Assembly (NCBI GenBank): GCA_945901405.1
Contig: CAMDLH010000012.1
Span: forward strand, 1-60,403
Direction: 5' to 3'
Length of the DNA: 60,403 bases
Origin: Bordetella parapertussis
GTDB lineage: Bacteria; Pseudomonadota; Gammaproteobacteria; Burkholderiales; SG8-41
The position numbers and the translations under genes were made by a program. The notes under the pieces are model-generated. The model was not told the DNA's origin. It searched no databases and saw only the letters and a program-made list of their open reading frames with translations. Shown here one piece after another: positions 26,201-32,867 of this stretch (within the stretch, counting starts at the first letter, position 1; every line of letters starts with the position of its first letter).

Positions 26201-27956
26201 CGCGGGCACCGATGAGAAGCGTGACTTTCTGCGCCTGATGGGTGTGGATCATGTGCTGGATTCGCGTTCATTGGCGTTTGCCGATGAAATACTCGCGATC
26301 ACCGGCGGCGAGGGTATCGACGTTGTGTTGAATTCGCTGGCGGGCGAGGCGATAAACCGCAACTTGCGCATATTGCGGCCCTTTGGACGCTTTCTTGAGT
26401 TGGGTAAGCGGGACTTTCAGGAAAACACCAAGGTCGGCTTGCGTTTCTTCCGCAATAACATCAGCTACTTTGGTATCGACGCCGATCAACTGATGAAGGA
26501 GCGCCCCGAGCTTACCGCGCGCTTGTTTAACGAAATCATGCAGGGGTTCTCCGACGGCGGTCTGCATCCGCTGCCGTATTTTGCGTTCGATGCCGACCAT
26601 GTGGTCGATGCCTTCCGCTTCATGCAGCAGTCGCGGCATATCGGCAAGGTGATCATCACTTATCTTAACGGCATTTCCGAGGTTCACGAACCGCATACGC
26701 GGATGCGCAGCCTTGAGCTGCCGCCGGATGCGACCTATCTGGTCACCGGCGGATTGAGCGGATTCGGCTTGAAGACCGCACAGTGGCTGGTGGACAAGGG
26801 CGCGCGTAATCTGGTGTTGATGAGCCGCGGTGGCCCGGTAACGGAAGAATCCACGATCGCGATACGCGGCATTGAAGCCAAGGGTGTGCGGGTGCATGCG
26901 GTGGCGTGCGATGTCACCGATTTGAAAATGTTGACCGCGCTGTTATCCGAAGCCGCCCTGATCATGCCGCCCTTGCGCGGCATCGTGCATGCGGCAACCG
27001 TGATCGAGGATGGCTTGATACGCAACGTGAGCAAGGCCCAGATGCGGCGTGTATTTGCGCCGAAAATGCTGGGCGCGCAATATCTGCACCAGGCGGCGAT
27101 GGGTAAGGATCTTGATTTTTTTGTGGTGTTTTCATCCGCGACCACGCTGTTTGGAAACCCGGGGCAGGGCAGCTACGTCGCCGCGAATGCGTATCTCGAA
27201 GCGTTTACCGCGGCGCGGCGCGCGGCGCGGCTGCCGGCGCTCTGCGTGCGCTGGGGCGCCATAGACGACGCGGGATATCTTGCACGCAATCCGCAATTCA
27301 AGGAGGCGTTGCAGGGGCGCATGGGAGGTGCGGCCCTACATTCGTCGGTGGCGTTGGACACGCTCGAACAATTGTTGCTGCACAATCGCTCCGGATTGGG
27401 CGTGATGGAGTTCGACTGGCAGGCGCTCAATCGATTCCTGCCCACGGCGGGGGCGCCGAAATTCCATCTGCTTGCGCTGCATTCCGAGAGCGCCGCCGAA
27501 GACGATGGCGGCGGCCATGACGTGCGCCGCATGATGGCGACGCTGCCGATGGCCGAGGTGACGGAGACCATCACGCGCATGCTGCGCAAGGAAGTCGGCG
27601 GCATACTGCGTATTTCGCCGGAGAAGATCGATGATCATCGCCTGCTCTATGAAATGGGATTTGATTCGCTGATGGGTGTCGAATTGGTGACCGCGGTCGA
27701 AGTGCGGTTTTCGGTGAGGCTTCCCGTAATGGCCTTGAGCGACAATCCAACGATCGCGAAACTGGCCGATAAGGTAATCGCGCAGCTTACGGCGAGCCAG
27801 GGCGAGGAGGTCGCGATCAACGCAGGCGCGATGGCGGAGAAGGCGCGCCAGATCGCCGCGCAACATGCCGATGAAGGCCATGCCGATACGATGGCGCAGA
27901 CTGCGGAGACCATGCACTCCGCCGATGCCGGCGAAACCGGCAGGATGATTCACTAA
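20250..27956 (+). CDS. rkpA: Highly reducing type I polyketide synthase (KS-AT-DH-MT*-ER-KR-ACP), RkpA-like
   Basis: A 2568-residue single-module synthase. KS is at about 1-430 (Cys in VDTACSSS near 172; EAHGTGT; KSNLGHLEAASG). AT is at 530-830 (AGHSVGEVAA; YAFHS, closest to malonyl type). DH is at 895-1180 (GDHVIGEAVVMPGTGF; LHPALLDCTYQ). A methyltransferase-like region near 1200-1560 has only ILEVNGGVP where the AdoMet loop should be, so it is probably inactive. A structural pseudo-KR lies at 1580-1750, ER at 1820-2135 (HGAAGGVGIAAIQ), KR at 2160-2350 (VTGGLSGFG, SYVAANAY) and ACP near 2440-2510 (phosphopantetheine Ser in GFDSLMGVEL). There is no thioesterase. Length, layout and neighbours match RkpA of the Sinorhizobium K-antigen locus. 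It probably makes a long saturated acyl chain handed to the next gene product, whose start overlaps the stop by 1 base. Confidence 0.9.
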   Translation: MKKKRVAILGTAYRLPGTTPADLWPALVEGKNLVTQVPDDRWARDAYWHPNKSHRGTSYTFAAGTIGDIFGFDAEFFGISPREAAQMDPQQRLLLEMNWEALENSGINPSSIRGSSTGVFIGISSIDYSFRFADDLAAIDSGVATGSTASIAANRISYAFDLRGPSVAVDTACSSSLVAFHLACQSVISGESKLAITGGVSLHMHPYAFVTFSKASMLSKRGFCNVFDAAGDGYVRSEGGGIFVLKDYDQAVADGDPILAVVANSMINADGKKSGITVPSVDAQVALLQQAYADVGIDPSAIDYIEAHGTGTAVGDPIETHALGKALGQRRGASDPLLIGSVKSNLGHLEAASGAAGLVKALLCVQNRSVPATIRIENPNPSILFDEWNIKVATTNTPLRADGKLVVGVNSFGFGGANAHVILESVDTPISTPIDKRPGNEDPVLLPVMLSGKSEAAVNAAALELSAYLRAGGNADFYDVAYSANYRRDWHASRIVALADSADALAAALAGASGSGVLIEKGVALPVAGQLAFVYSGNGSQWQGMGRTLLAEDADFRAAVREIDEVFKPLAGYSIEDEFAGHVKSSGYEFTEVAQPALFALQVGYTRMLRARGVVPAMVAGHSVGEVAAAWASGALTLRQAVQVIYHRSKQQGTTKGMGQMTAVGMGHEAMTELLTQLGLDARLTIAGVNSVRSVTMAGAPDALDVLEAALTERKVFNKRLDLDYAFHSPAMDKAKSAIVRALGGLKPAPVKLAFHSSVTGHAMDGKDLNANYWWRNIREPVMFERAMSSMIAGGANVFVEIGPRAILRGYINESLRDAGKDGRVMATGARGKEGVEQIWRAVAKCAIAGAPVDWQPLFKRRGQFVSLPNYPWQRERYEHAVSPESYQRLHRLKQHPLLGYRLHENEWMWENQVDTQILPMLGDHVIGEAVVMPGTGFVEMALAAGSALHGGDLVEIEHLDIRSPLVVSGTHAKVLRFTLDPADGGFSIQSKDHMSGDAWTQHAVGRLPKEPHGSALKAMPFFLPSRAPDFTGADHEVLTRTAGLSYGPAFRAIESIWVDENVAIASLQIPQAIADEIPAMCLHPALLDCTYQLIIQLLRDDYFAKLGTVYVPASLYGMHFRAGRGHPVAARATLLRCGPHSITASFSLFNAAGETIAYIREARFQSIRLSKNAAERLSYLDYHFVPKPHPLSSAFMPHLLFESLQNKCQNVALSARNCASLIRYGSEIEPLLDGLCSRFAARALRSITVNRDTLEKNEIRVWSEASSETALLLRYLVDILEEDGLIESTDNGWHFLSDEGLPSPEDIWNRLVADYPEYVSVFLSVGRVGLHLADILRGQISVNRVLPKDCSLGSFMPVILGQDGSHELFSAVRELVRQTLGQLPAGKRLRILEVNGGVPLFASSVCKVIDPDSCDYVFATSALSASETCQRVLEDFPETGLRQFDPESTAKAAEVPADALFQLALVTADFESEQEVAAALKYASQHLASGGALLFLDNHQSRWMDFVFGGRRSWWGSAPSTVHASKRKPAAFWRSQLQKLGLRSGAASELSGNTGVGPYLLAAQKTGKSAVTAQTPLPVHTWVLLADREGDGERLASQVARALESHGDRTIRVVPGGQWAVVNARHYQLDPADSVQLGRMMQGVHAEFGGIDGLIHLQGLGSASDGGSALLAFERQLDRCVVAAALHKACEQERLKTRCWLVTSRASTYWLGETHRRQWDSGPADGMDASLWGFGRTLMNESSDVEFRLLDIEDPASVDTATYAFVRELTHPDAEHEVVLTTLGDRFVPRLRTESRESLFPELLGVSESPTLQLALPMPGQLRSLRWESHARALPAQDEVEIEVHASGVNFRDIMYSVGLLTDEAIERGFAGPTLGLEFSGVVLSVGAQVRGIAPGNRVVGFGSGCFSSRVITKAVCVAVLPPQISFEAAATIPSVFLTVHYALNHVARVQQGERVLIHGAAGGVGIAAIQMAKQCGAEIFATAGTDEKRDFLRLMGVDHVLDSRSLAFADEILAITGGEGIDVVLNSLAGEAINRNLRILRPFGRFLELGKRDFQENTKVGLRFFRNNISYFGIDADQLMKERPELTARLFNEIMQGFSDGGLHPLPYFAFDADHVVDAFRFMQQSRHIGKVIITYLNGISEVHEPHTRMRSLELPPDATYLVTGGLSGFGLKTAQWLVDKGARNLVLMSRGGPVTEESTIAIRGIEAKGVRVHAVACDVTDLKMLTALLSEAALIMPPLRGIVHAATVIEDGLIRNVSKAQMRRVFAPKMLGAQYLHQAAMGKDLDFFVVFSSATTLFGNPGQGSYVAANAYLEAFTAARRAARLPALCVRWGAIDDAGYLARNPQFKEALQGRMGGAALHSSVALDTLEQLLLHNRSGLGVMEFDWQALNRFLPTAGAPKFHLLALHSESAAEDDGGGHDVRRMMATLPMAEVTETITRMLRKEVGGILRISPEKIDDHRLLYEMGFDSLMGVELVTAVEVRFSVRLPVMALSDNPTIAKLADKVIAQLTASQGEEVAINAGAMAEKARQIAAQHADEGHADTMAQTAETMHSADAGETGRMIH

Positions 27957-29311
27957 TGGCCGATATCCCGCGCAAAAGTGCGAACTGGCTCACGCCGGAG
28001 TCGAAGGAACGATTGATACAGCAGGCGCTGGGGCGCAGGCTGCATCGATCCGGCGTGCCGGATGCCAGAAGGCAGGCGGCCGCGGAGCTGAAGAACGAAG
28101 AGATTCCGGAGCAGTTCCGCAAGTTTGATCAGCATCCTGGGTATCTCAATCTGCGAATTATCAATGCGGGCGCCGAACGGCTGGGCATATCGAGCCCCTA
28201 TTTCAAACTGCACGATGGTATTGCCGGCGTCACCACGAAAATCGGCGCGAAGGATTACGTCAACTACGCCAGCTATAACTACCTGGGGCTGTCGGGCGAT
28301 CCGAGGGTCAATGCCGCCGCGAAATCGGCGATAGATCAGTATGGGACTTCCGTTTCGGCCAGCCGCCCGGTGTCGGGCGAGCGCGCCATACATCGTCAAC
28401 TTGAACGCGCGATAGCCGATACTTATGGTGTCGATGATGCCGCCGTATTCGTCAGCGGCCACGCGACCAACGTCACGGTCATCGGCCACATGTTCGGGCC
28501 GAAAGACCTGGTGCTGCACGATGCGCTGATACACAACAGCGTGTTACAGGGCATACAGTTATCCGGCGCGCACCGGCTGTCATTTCCTCACAACGACATC
28601 GCGGCGCTGGATGCCATGCTGGCGGAGCAGCGGCGCAAGTTCGAGCGTGTGTTGGTGGTGGTCGAGGGCGTATACAGCATGGATGGAGACTATCCGGACC
28701 TGCCGCGCCTGGTGGAACTCAGGAAGCGTCACCATGTGTTTCTGATGGTGGATGAGGCGCATTCGTTCGGCGTCATGGGTAAACGCGGATTCGGGATACG
28801 CGAACATTTCGGACTTGCCGGCTCTGACGTCGATATCTGGATGGGAACGCTGAGTAAATCACTGGCCGGTTGCGGCGGTTATATCGCGGGTGAAACCGCG
28901 CTGGTTGAACATCTTAAATTTCTGGCGCCCGGTTTCTTGTACAGCGTGGGGATGTCGCCGCCGGTGGCGGCCGCGGCACTGGAAGCGTTGAACTGCATGC
29001 GCAAGGAGCCTGAACGCGTGGCACGGTTGCAACAACGCGGCATGCAATTCGTCAATGAAGCACGTGCACTGAAGATCGATGCGGGCAATAGCACGGGCCA
29101 CGCCGTGATACCCGCGATTACCGGAAGTTCGGCGAAGGCCGTGCGCCTGTCGCATGCGCTATTTCAGCGAGGCATCAATGTGCAGCCGATACTGTACCCG
29201 GCCGTGCCGGAAAAAGCCGCGCGCCTGCGCTTTTTCGTAAGCTGCGAGCATAGCGAAAGCCAGATTCACGAAACGGTGCGTGCGCTGGGCGAGGAACTCA
29301 GCCGGTTGTAG
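27956..29311 (+). CDS. rkpG: PLP-dependent alpha-oxoamine synthase (AONS/SPT-type), RkpG-like
   Basis: A 451-residue fold-type I PLP enzyme. DEAHSFGVMGKRGFG supplies the cofactor Asp and His, and TLSKSLAGCGGY the Schiff-base lysine near residue 301; NYLGLSGDP and SRPVSGERAIHRQLE are also typical. Family members (8-amino-7-oxononanoate synthase, serine palmitoyltransferase) condense an acyl thioester with an amino acid and release CO2, giving an alpha-amino ketone. About 50 extra N-terminal residues precede the core, as in SPT-like members. The TAATG overlap with the polyketide synthase gene and the absence of a thioesterase there suggest that it releases the polyketide chain. The 3' end overlaps the convergent hydrolase gene by 14 bases. 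Confidence 0.9.
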   Translation: MADIPRKSANWLTPESKERLIQQALGRRLHRSGVPDARRQAAAELKNEEIPEQFRKFDQHPGYLNLRIINAGAERLGISSPYFKLHDGIAGVTTKIGAKDYVNYASYNYLGLSGDPRVNAAAKSAIDQYGTSVSASRPVSGERAIHRQLERAIADTYGVDDAAVFVSGHATNVTVIGHMFGPKDLVLHDALIHNSVLQGIQLSGAHRLSFPHNDIAALDAMLAEQRRKFERVLVVVEGVYSMDGDYPDLPRLVELRKRHHVFLMVDEAHSFGVMGKRGFGIREHFGLAGSDVDIWMGTLSKSLAGCGGYIAGETALVEHLKFLAPGFLYSVGMSPPVAAAALEALNCMRKEPERVARLQQRGMQFVNEARALKIDAGNSTGHAVIPAITGSSAKAVRLSHALFQRGINVQPILYPAVPEKAARLRFFVSCEHSESQIHETVRALGEELSRL

Positions 29312-30479
29312 GTAAGTCGAACCGCTCGGTGAATGCGCGGCTATCGGTCGTGATCGAAAAATAATCGTTGTCGCGCGGTATCTCGTACGCCATCAAGTAC
29401 TGAAAATGCATGCGGAACAGATCCCATGATGCGGTGGCGTAGGTCTCGGGCGTGAGGATGTCCTTGAATTCGCCCGCTACCACCCGGGGTCTTTCCGCCG
29501 GCGCGCTTTCTTGAGGCACGCCGGATGCGTGTACCGGATTGAGCGCGGCGAACGACGCCAGGTCTTCCTCGGCGGAAATGTCGATCCACGCAAGCCGCTC
29601 GAATTGATTCATGAATACGAGTTCGGAGCGAAAGTCGCTGGCCCACGGCATCAGCCCCTGCATCGGTATCGATCCGCCGAGTGTAAGTAGCGCGCAATGC
29701 GACATGCGTTTGCCCAGCGAGGGGTTCTTTTGGAGCATCCTCGCCAACACGGAGATCGCCATGTTCGCACCCCAACTGTGCCCCACGATCAATACTTCGT
29801 CGTCGTTCGACGATGCGAGATAAGCCGCGATGCGCTCCGAGAATTGCCGGATGCGATCATCGAGTGCGGCTACTTTTCCGCGTCCGTATTCGAGCGTGAA
29901 CGCGTACGATCTCAACAGCCACCCCAGGTTTAGCTCGCGTTCAAGCCAGAGTCCCAACCCGCAAATGGCAAGAAAAACAGCGGCGCCAGAGGTGATGGCG
30001 GCCCATGAACTCCATAGCAGTTTACTGCTTAGTGCGACGTAAGTATTCCAACCGGCCGCAAGTGCGAGCAGCGGCAACAGGAAAAAAACTATCGCCGGCG
30101 CCACGCCGGTGACAAACGGCCATTTCGCCACACGGAACAGCTTCCACAATATTCCGGTGGTGAAAAACCCGTGCCAATACGTCTTGAGCGCGAGCGCATA
30201 GAGACGCACGAAGCCCGCATGCCAATGCTGCCTTACGATGTCGTCCCAGTGCAGAAATTCGAACGTTGTGTTGACCGTGGTCTCGCCGTCTTTCCGTTCG
30301 GCATGCCATTCGCTGGAAAGCGTGCTCTTGCGCTTGCGCGGACCGGATTTAAGGCGCCAATCCATGAGCTGTACCTGTTTTTGCGACTCTTCGGTGAATA
30401 GCCGGTGATAGGCGGCCACACCGCGCGGATCAAAGCCGCTCAGATAGAACACGCGGCGCTGTTTTACAATCCTTGGCAC
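29298..30479 (-). CDS. Membrane-associated alpha/beta-hydrolase
   Basis: A 393-residue protein with two or three hydrophobic segments around residues 110-190 (FVTGVAPAIVFFLLPLLAL; ITSGAAVFLAICGLGLWL) and then a nucleophile elbow VLIVGHSWGANMAISVL, i.e. G-H-S-W-G of serine hydrolases. The start is GTG. It is the last gene of the minus-strand kpsS-SDR-LtaS-like set, 6 bases after the preceding stop. Its place beside the polyketide and oxoamine synthases suggests action on the lipid, for example as acyl hydrolase or acyltransferase, but that is inference. The family was not recognised more precisely. Confidence 0.7.
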   Translation of the reverse strand: MPRIVKQRRVFYLSGFDPRGVAAYHRLFTEESQKQVQLMDWRLKSGPRKRKSTLSSEWHAERKDGETTVNTTFEFLHWDDIVRQHWHAGFVRLYALALKTYWHGFFTTGILWKLFRVAKWPFVTGVAPAIVFFLLPLLALAAGWNTYVALSSKLLWSSWAAITSGAAVFLAICGLGLWLERELNLGWLLRSYAFTLEYGRGKVAALDDRIRQFSERIAAYLASSNDDEVLIVGHSWGANMAISVLARMLQKNPSLGKRMSHCALLTLGGSIPMQGLMPWASDFRSELVFMNQFERLAWIDISAEEDLASFAALNPVHASGVPQESAPAERPRVVAGEFKDILTPETYATASWDLFRMHFQYLMAYEIPRDNDYFSITTDSRAFTERFDLPTTG

Positions 30480-30485
30480 TGTTAT

Positions 30486-32069
30486 TCAGTTTGAATGGAC
30501 TGGACGCAAACCCGCATGTTCTAGCAATGTAATGCCTAGGTCGGCGATCTCGATGTCTTTGAAATTTGCAGCCGCGGAATCAAGTCCTTTTTTCCAGATG
30601 AAATAGTCGGTGCGGCCATCGCCGAAGGCCTTGGTATCGTAAATACTTGAGAGTATGGGCACATGGTCGCCGTACCAGCACAGGCAAGATTCTGTTTTTG
30701 ACTGCGCCAGGTGTTGCCGCAGGTCGCGGATCATCAAATCGGCATTTTGCAGATGCCTCAAATAGATGGTCAGGTCATCGTAGCCTTGCGGCGGGCGCGA
30801 CGAGTACAGCCGCTCATGGTCGCCCGCCGCGACACGTTCCAGATGCAGAGGGCCGTGATTTTCCATGGTAATCGCGAACACCAGCGTGGGTACATCGGAT
30901 TCGCCGAGCAGCGCACATATCTTTTCGCTGACGGCCTGGTCGCTGATGTAGGGGCCGTATCGTTTGGCATCGTGAAACAATTCGATGTCGATGAAGCGGT
31001 CGAATCCCAGTGAAGGATACGCCTCGTGGCGGGAATAAAACTGCACGGGGTAGGGGTGTATGCACACCGTGCGGTAGCCCAGCCCCTTGAGGTAGCTGGC
31101 GATCGACGGAATACCGCGTGGCGACAGCGTGCGATGCGGGTTAAAACGATGCACGCCCAGCGCCTCCCGCCGCAAGCCGGTCAGGAAGGAAAATTCCGAA
31201 CGCGCGGTATTGCCACCCCACGCGGGGACGTGCAGATGGCCATATTGCGCGGACGCGGCGCGAATGCTGTCGAAATGTTGCAGCAACGCCGGATGAACTT
31301 CCGGATGCAGCCGTCTTGCGTCAAAGAAAGATTCGCTTTGCACAATCACGATATTCGGCAGCGCCTGGCTTTTGCGCGAGCCGGTGGCTGCGATGTACGG
31401 AAAATTGCCGGGTAAATCATGCATGGTTCTCGCGGCCAGCGCGTATGACCAAAGCGTGGGCAATAACCCATGCGCGCGTATATCCGCGGCGGGATCGAAC
31501 CGCGAAGGATGCTGCCGTGGCGTGGCGGCGCACAGCAGCACAATGGCGGCGGCAACCATGGTAGCCAAGCCAACAAGAAAGATGCCCCATCCACTGGTTT
31601 TCGGAATGCCGGGCTCAAGCGTCAATCCAAGGTAGAGCGACGTATTAAAAAATACGCACCCTGCCACGACGCGCCAGATGCCGAAATACGGCAGGAACAG
31701 CCTTGGGTGTTTCAGGGAATCCGAGAAAAATTCGAAATCGGCGAATACAAACGGCTCGCGCAAGGCGCGGTACTTAGCATTGCTGACCAGCACAATCAAC
31801 AGATGGATGGCGATCGTGAGCACCGTGGAAAACCAGGGCCGTTGCGTGAGTGCAAGGAAGATGCAGAACAGCAGGGTCCACAGGCTTATGTGCACACACA
31901 ACGAGCGCCACGGACGACGCAACGCCGGGGCAAACGGTTTGAGCAACCCTTCAAGCCCGAACGAGAGGACTAATCCGCCCAACAGGGGAAGCGAGACAGA
32001 AGCGTAAAAATGGGCCGCGAGCGCGCTGAATTCGAACAAGGGGTGCGAAAAATAAGTCAATAAAAACAA
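30486..32069 (-). CDS. LtaS/MdoB-like membrane phosphotransferase (alkaline-phosphatase superfamily), RkpI position
   Basis: A 527-residue protein. The first 180 residues hold about five transmembrane segments; the rest is a periplasmic sulfatase-fold domain. Metal and catalytic positions typical of lipoteichoic acid synthase-type enzymes are visible: the Glu in IVQSESFFDAR, the nucleophile Thr in PAWGGNTARSEFSFLTG, and Asp-His in CWYGDHVPILS. Such enzymes move phosphoglycerol or phosphoethanolamine from a phospholipid to a glycan or lipid. The only start in this frame is TTG at 32069, inside an AT-rich repeat copy. It would modify the capsule or its lipid on the outer face of the inner membrane. 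Equating it with RkpI rests on gene order. Confidence 0.82.
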   Translation of the reverse strand: MFLLTYFSHPLFEFSALAAHFYASVSLPLLGGLVLSFGLEGLLKPFAPALRRPWRSLCVHISLWTLLFCIFLALTQRPWFSTVLTIAIHLLIVLVSNAKYRALREPFVFADFEFFSDSLKHPRLFLPYFGIWRVVAGCVFFNTSLYLGLTLEPGIPKTSGWGIFLVGLATMVAAAIVLLCAATPRQHPSRFDPAADIRAHGLLPTLWSYALAARTMHDLPGNFPYIAATGSRKSQALPNIVIVQSESFFDARRLHPEVHPALLQHFDSIRAASAQYGHLHVPAWGGNTARSEFSFLTGLRREALGVHRFNPHRTLSPRGIPSIASYLKGLGYRTVCIHPYPVQFYSRHEAYPSLGFDRFIDIELFHDAKRYGPYISDQAVSEKICALLGESDVPTLVFAITMENHGPLHLERVAAGDHERLYSSRPPQGYDDLTIYLRHLQNADLMIRDLRQHLAQSKTESCLCWYGDHVPILSSIYDTKAFGDGRTDYFIWKKGLDSAAANFKDIEIADLGITLLEHAGLRPVHSN

Positions 32070-32077
32070 TAACTTAC
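32057..32077 (-). repeat. AT-rich 17-bp repeat, copy 5
   Basis: On the minus strand GTAAGTTATTGTTTTTATTG. The TTG within it is the predicted start codon of the LtaS-like gene, so the repeat contributes its first codons. Nearly identical to copy 4 at 18203-18223. Confidence 0.6.
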
Positions 32078-32090
32078 GATTATAACGTAA

Positions 32091-32867
32091 TCACGGTCGA
32101 TCATACTTTAGAAACGACACGATTTGTTGACTAAGCGCCGACGGCAGCGTGGAGAGCAGCCATGCGCCCAACGCCAGCGGCCACGGAAAACTGATGCGCG
32201 GCTGGTTCTTGGATAGGCCGCGTTTTATGCGTTGCGCGGCCTCGTCGGGCTCGATCATGAACGGTTTGCGCACGGTGAGTTTGTCGCACATGGACGAACG
32301 CACGAATCCTGGCATCACGACATTGATCTTGACGCCCTCGCGCGCGAGGAGCGGCCTCAAGGCTTCGCCGTAGACTTTTAGCGCGGCCTTGCTCGCGCTG
32401 TAGGTGGGGGCGCTTGGCATGCCAAAGAACGCGAGCAAGGAACTGATCAGCGCAATTTGCCCGCTGCGCCGTTGAATCATGTGCGGCAGCAGGGCGGACA
32501 CGGTCGCCAGCGCCGCGCCAATATTGACGTCCAGAATGTTTTCAATGTCCGGCCACGATTCGGTGGCGCCGGGGGCACGCAGTACATTGATTGCGCCGGC
32601 GTTGATGAGGGCCAGATCGATATTTTGACGTGCCGCGAGTTCGCTGATCCAAGCGATGAGCGCCGGTGTGTCGCGAATATCCAGTATCTTTGTTTCGACC
32701 GAGGCGCCCTTGGCCGCGCATTCAAGGTGAATTTCTTGCAGCCGTTGTTCGTTTCTGCCTTGCAGAACCAGATGACAACCGGGTGCGGCGTACGCGCGCG
32801 CCAGCGCGCCGCCGATGTCGCCGGTCGCCCCCGTGATCAACACACATGTGTTACGTGATGGGTTCAA
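32091..32867 (-). CDS. rkpH: Short-chain dehydrogenase/reductase, RkpH-like
   Basis: A 258-residue classical SDR: cofactor motif LITGATGDIGGAL, INAGAINV (NAG motif), catalytic Ser in IALISSLLAFFG and the Tyr-Lys pair in YSASKAALK. The hydrophobic C-terminal stretch WPLALGAWLLSTLPSAL suggests membrane contact. In the rkp-like context it would reduce the keto group made by the oxoamine synthase, as 3-ketosphinganine reductase does, giving an amino alcohol; this is inference. The TTG start overlaps the stop of the KpsS-like gene by 4 bases (TTGA). Confidence 0.85.
   Translation of the reverse strand: MNPSRNTCVLITGATGDIGGALARAYAAPGCHLVLQGRNEQRLQEIHLECAAKGASVETKILDIRDTPALIAWISELAARQNIDLALINAGAINVLRAPGATESWPDIENILDVNIGAALATVSALLPHMIQRRSGQIALISSLLAFFGMPSAPTYSASKAALKVYGEALRPLLAREGVKINVVMPGFVRSSMCDKLTVRKPFMIEPDEAAQRIKRGLSKNQPRISFPWPLALGAWLLSTLPSALSQQIVSFLKYDRP

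Noticed and set aside
20250..29311. Stand-alone secreted polyketide natural-product cluster
   Set aside because: There are no resistance, efflux or tailoring genes of that kind, and the flanking genes are capsule genes in the rkp arrangement.
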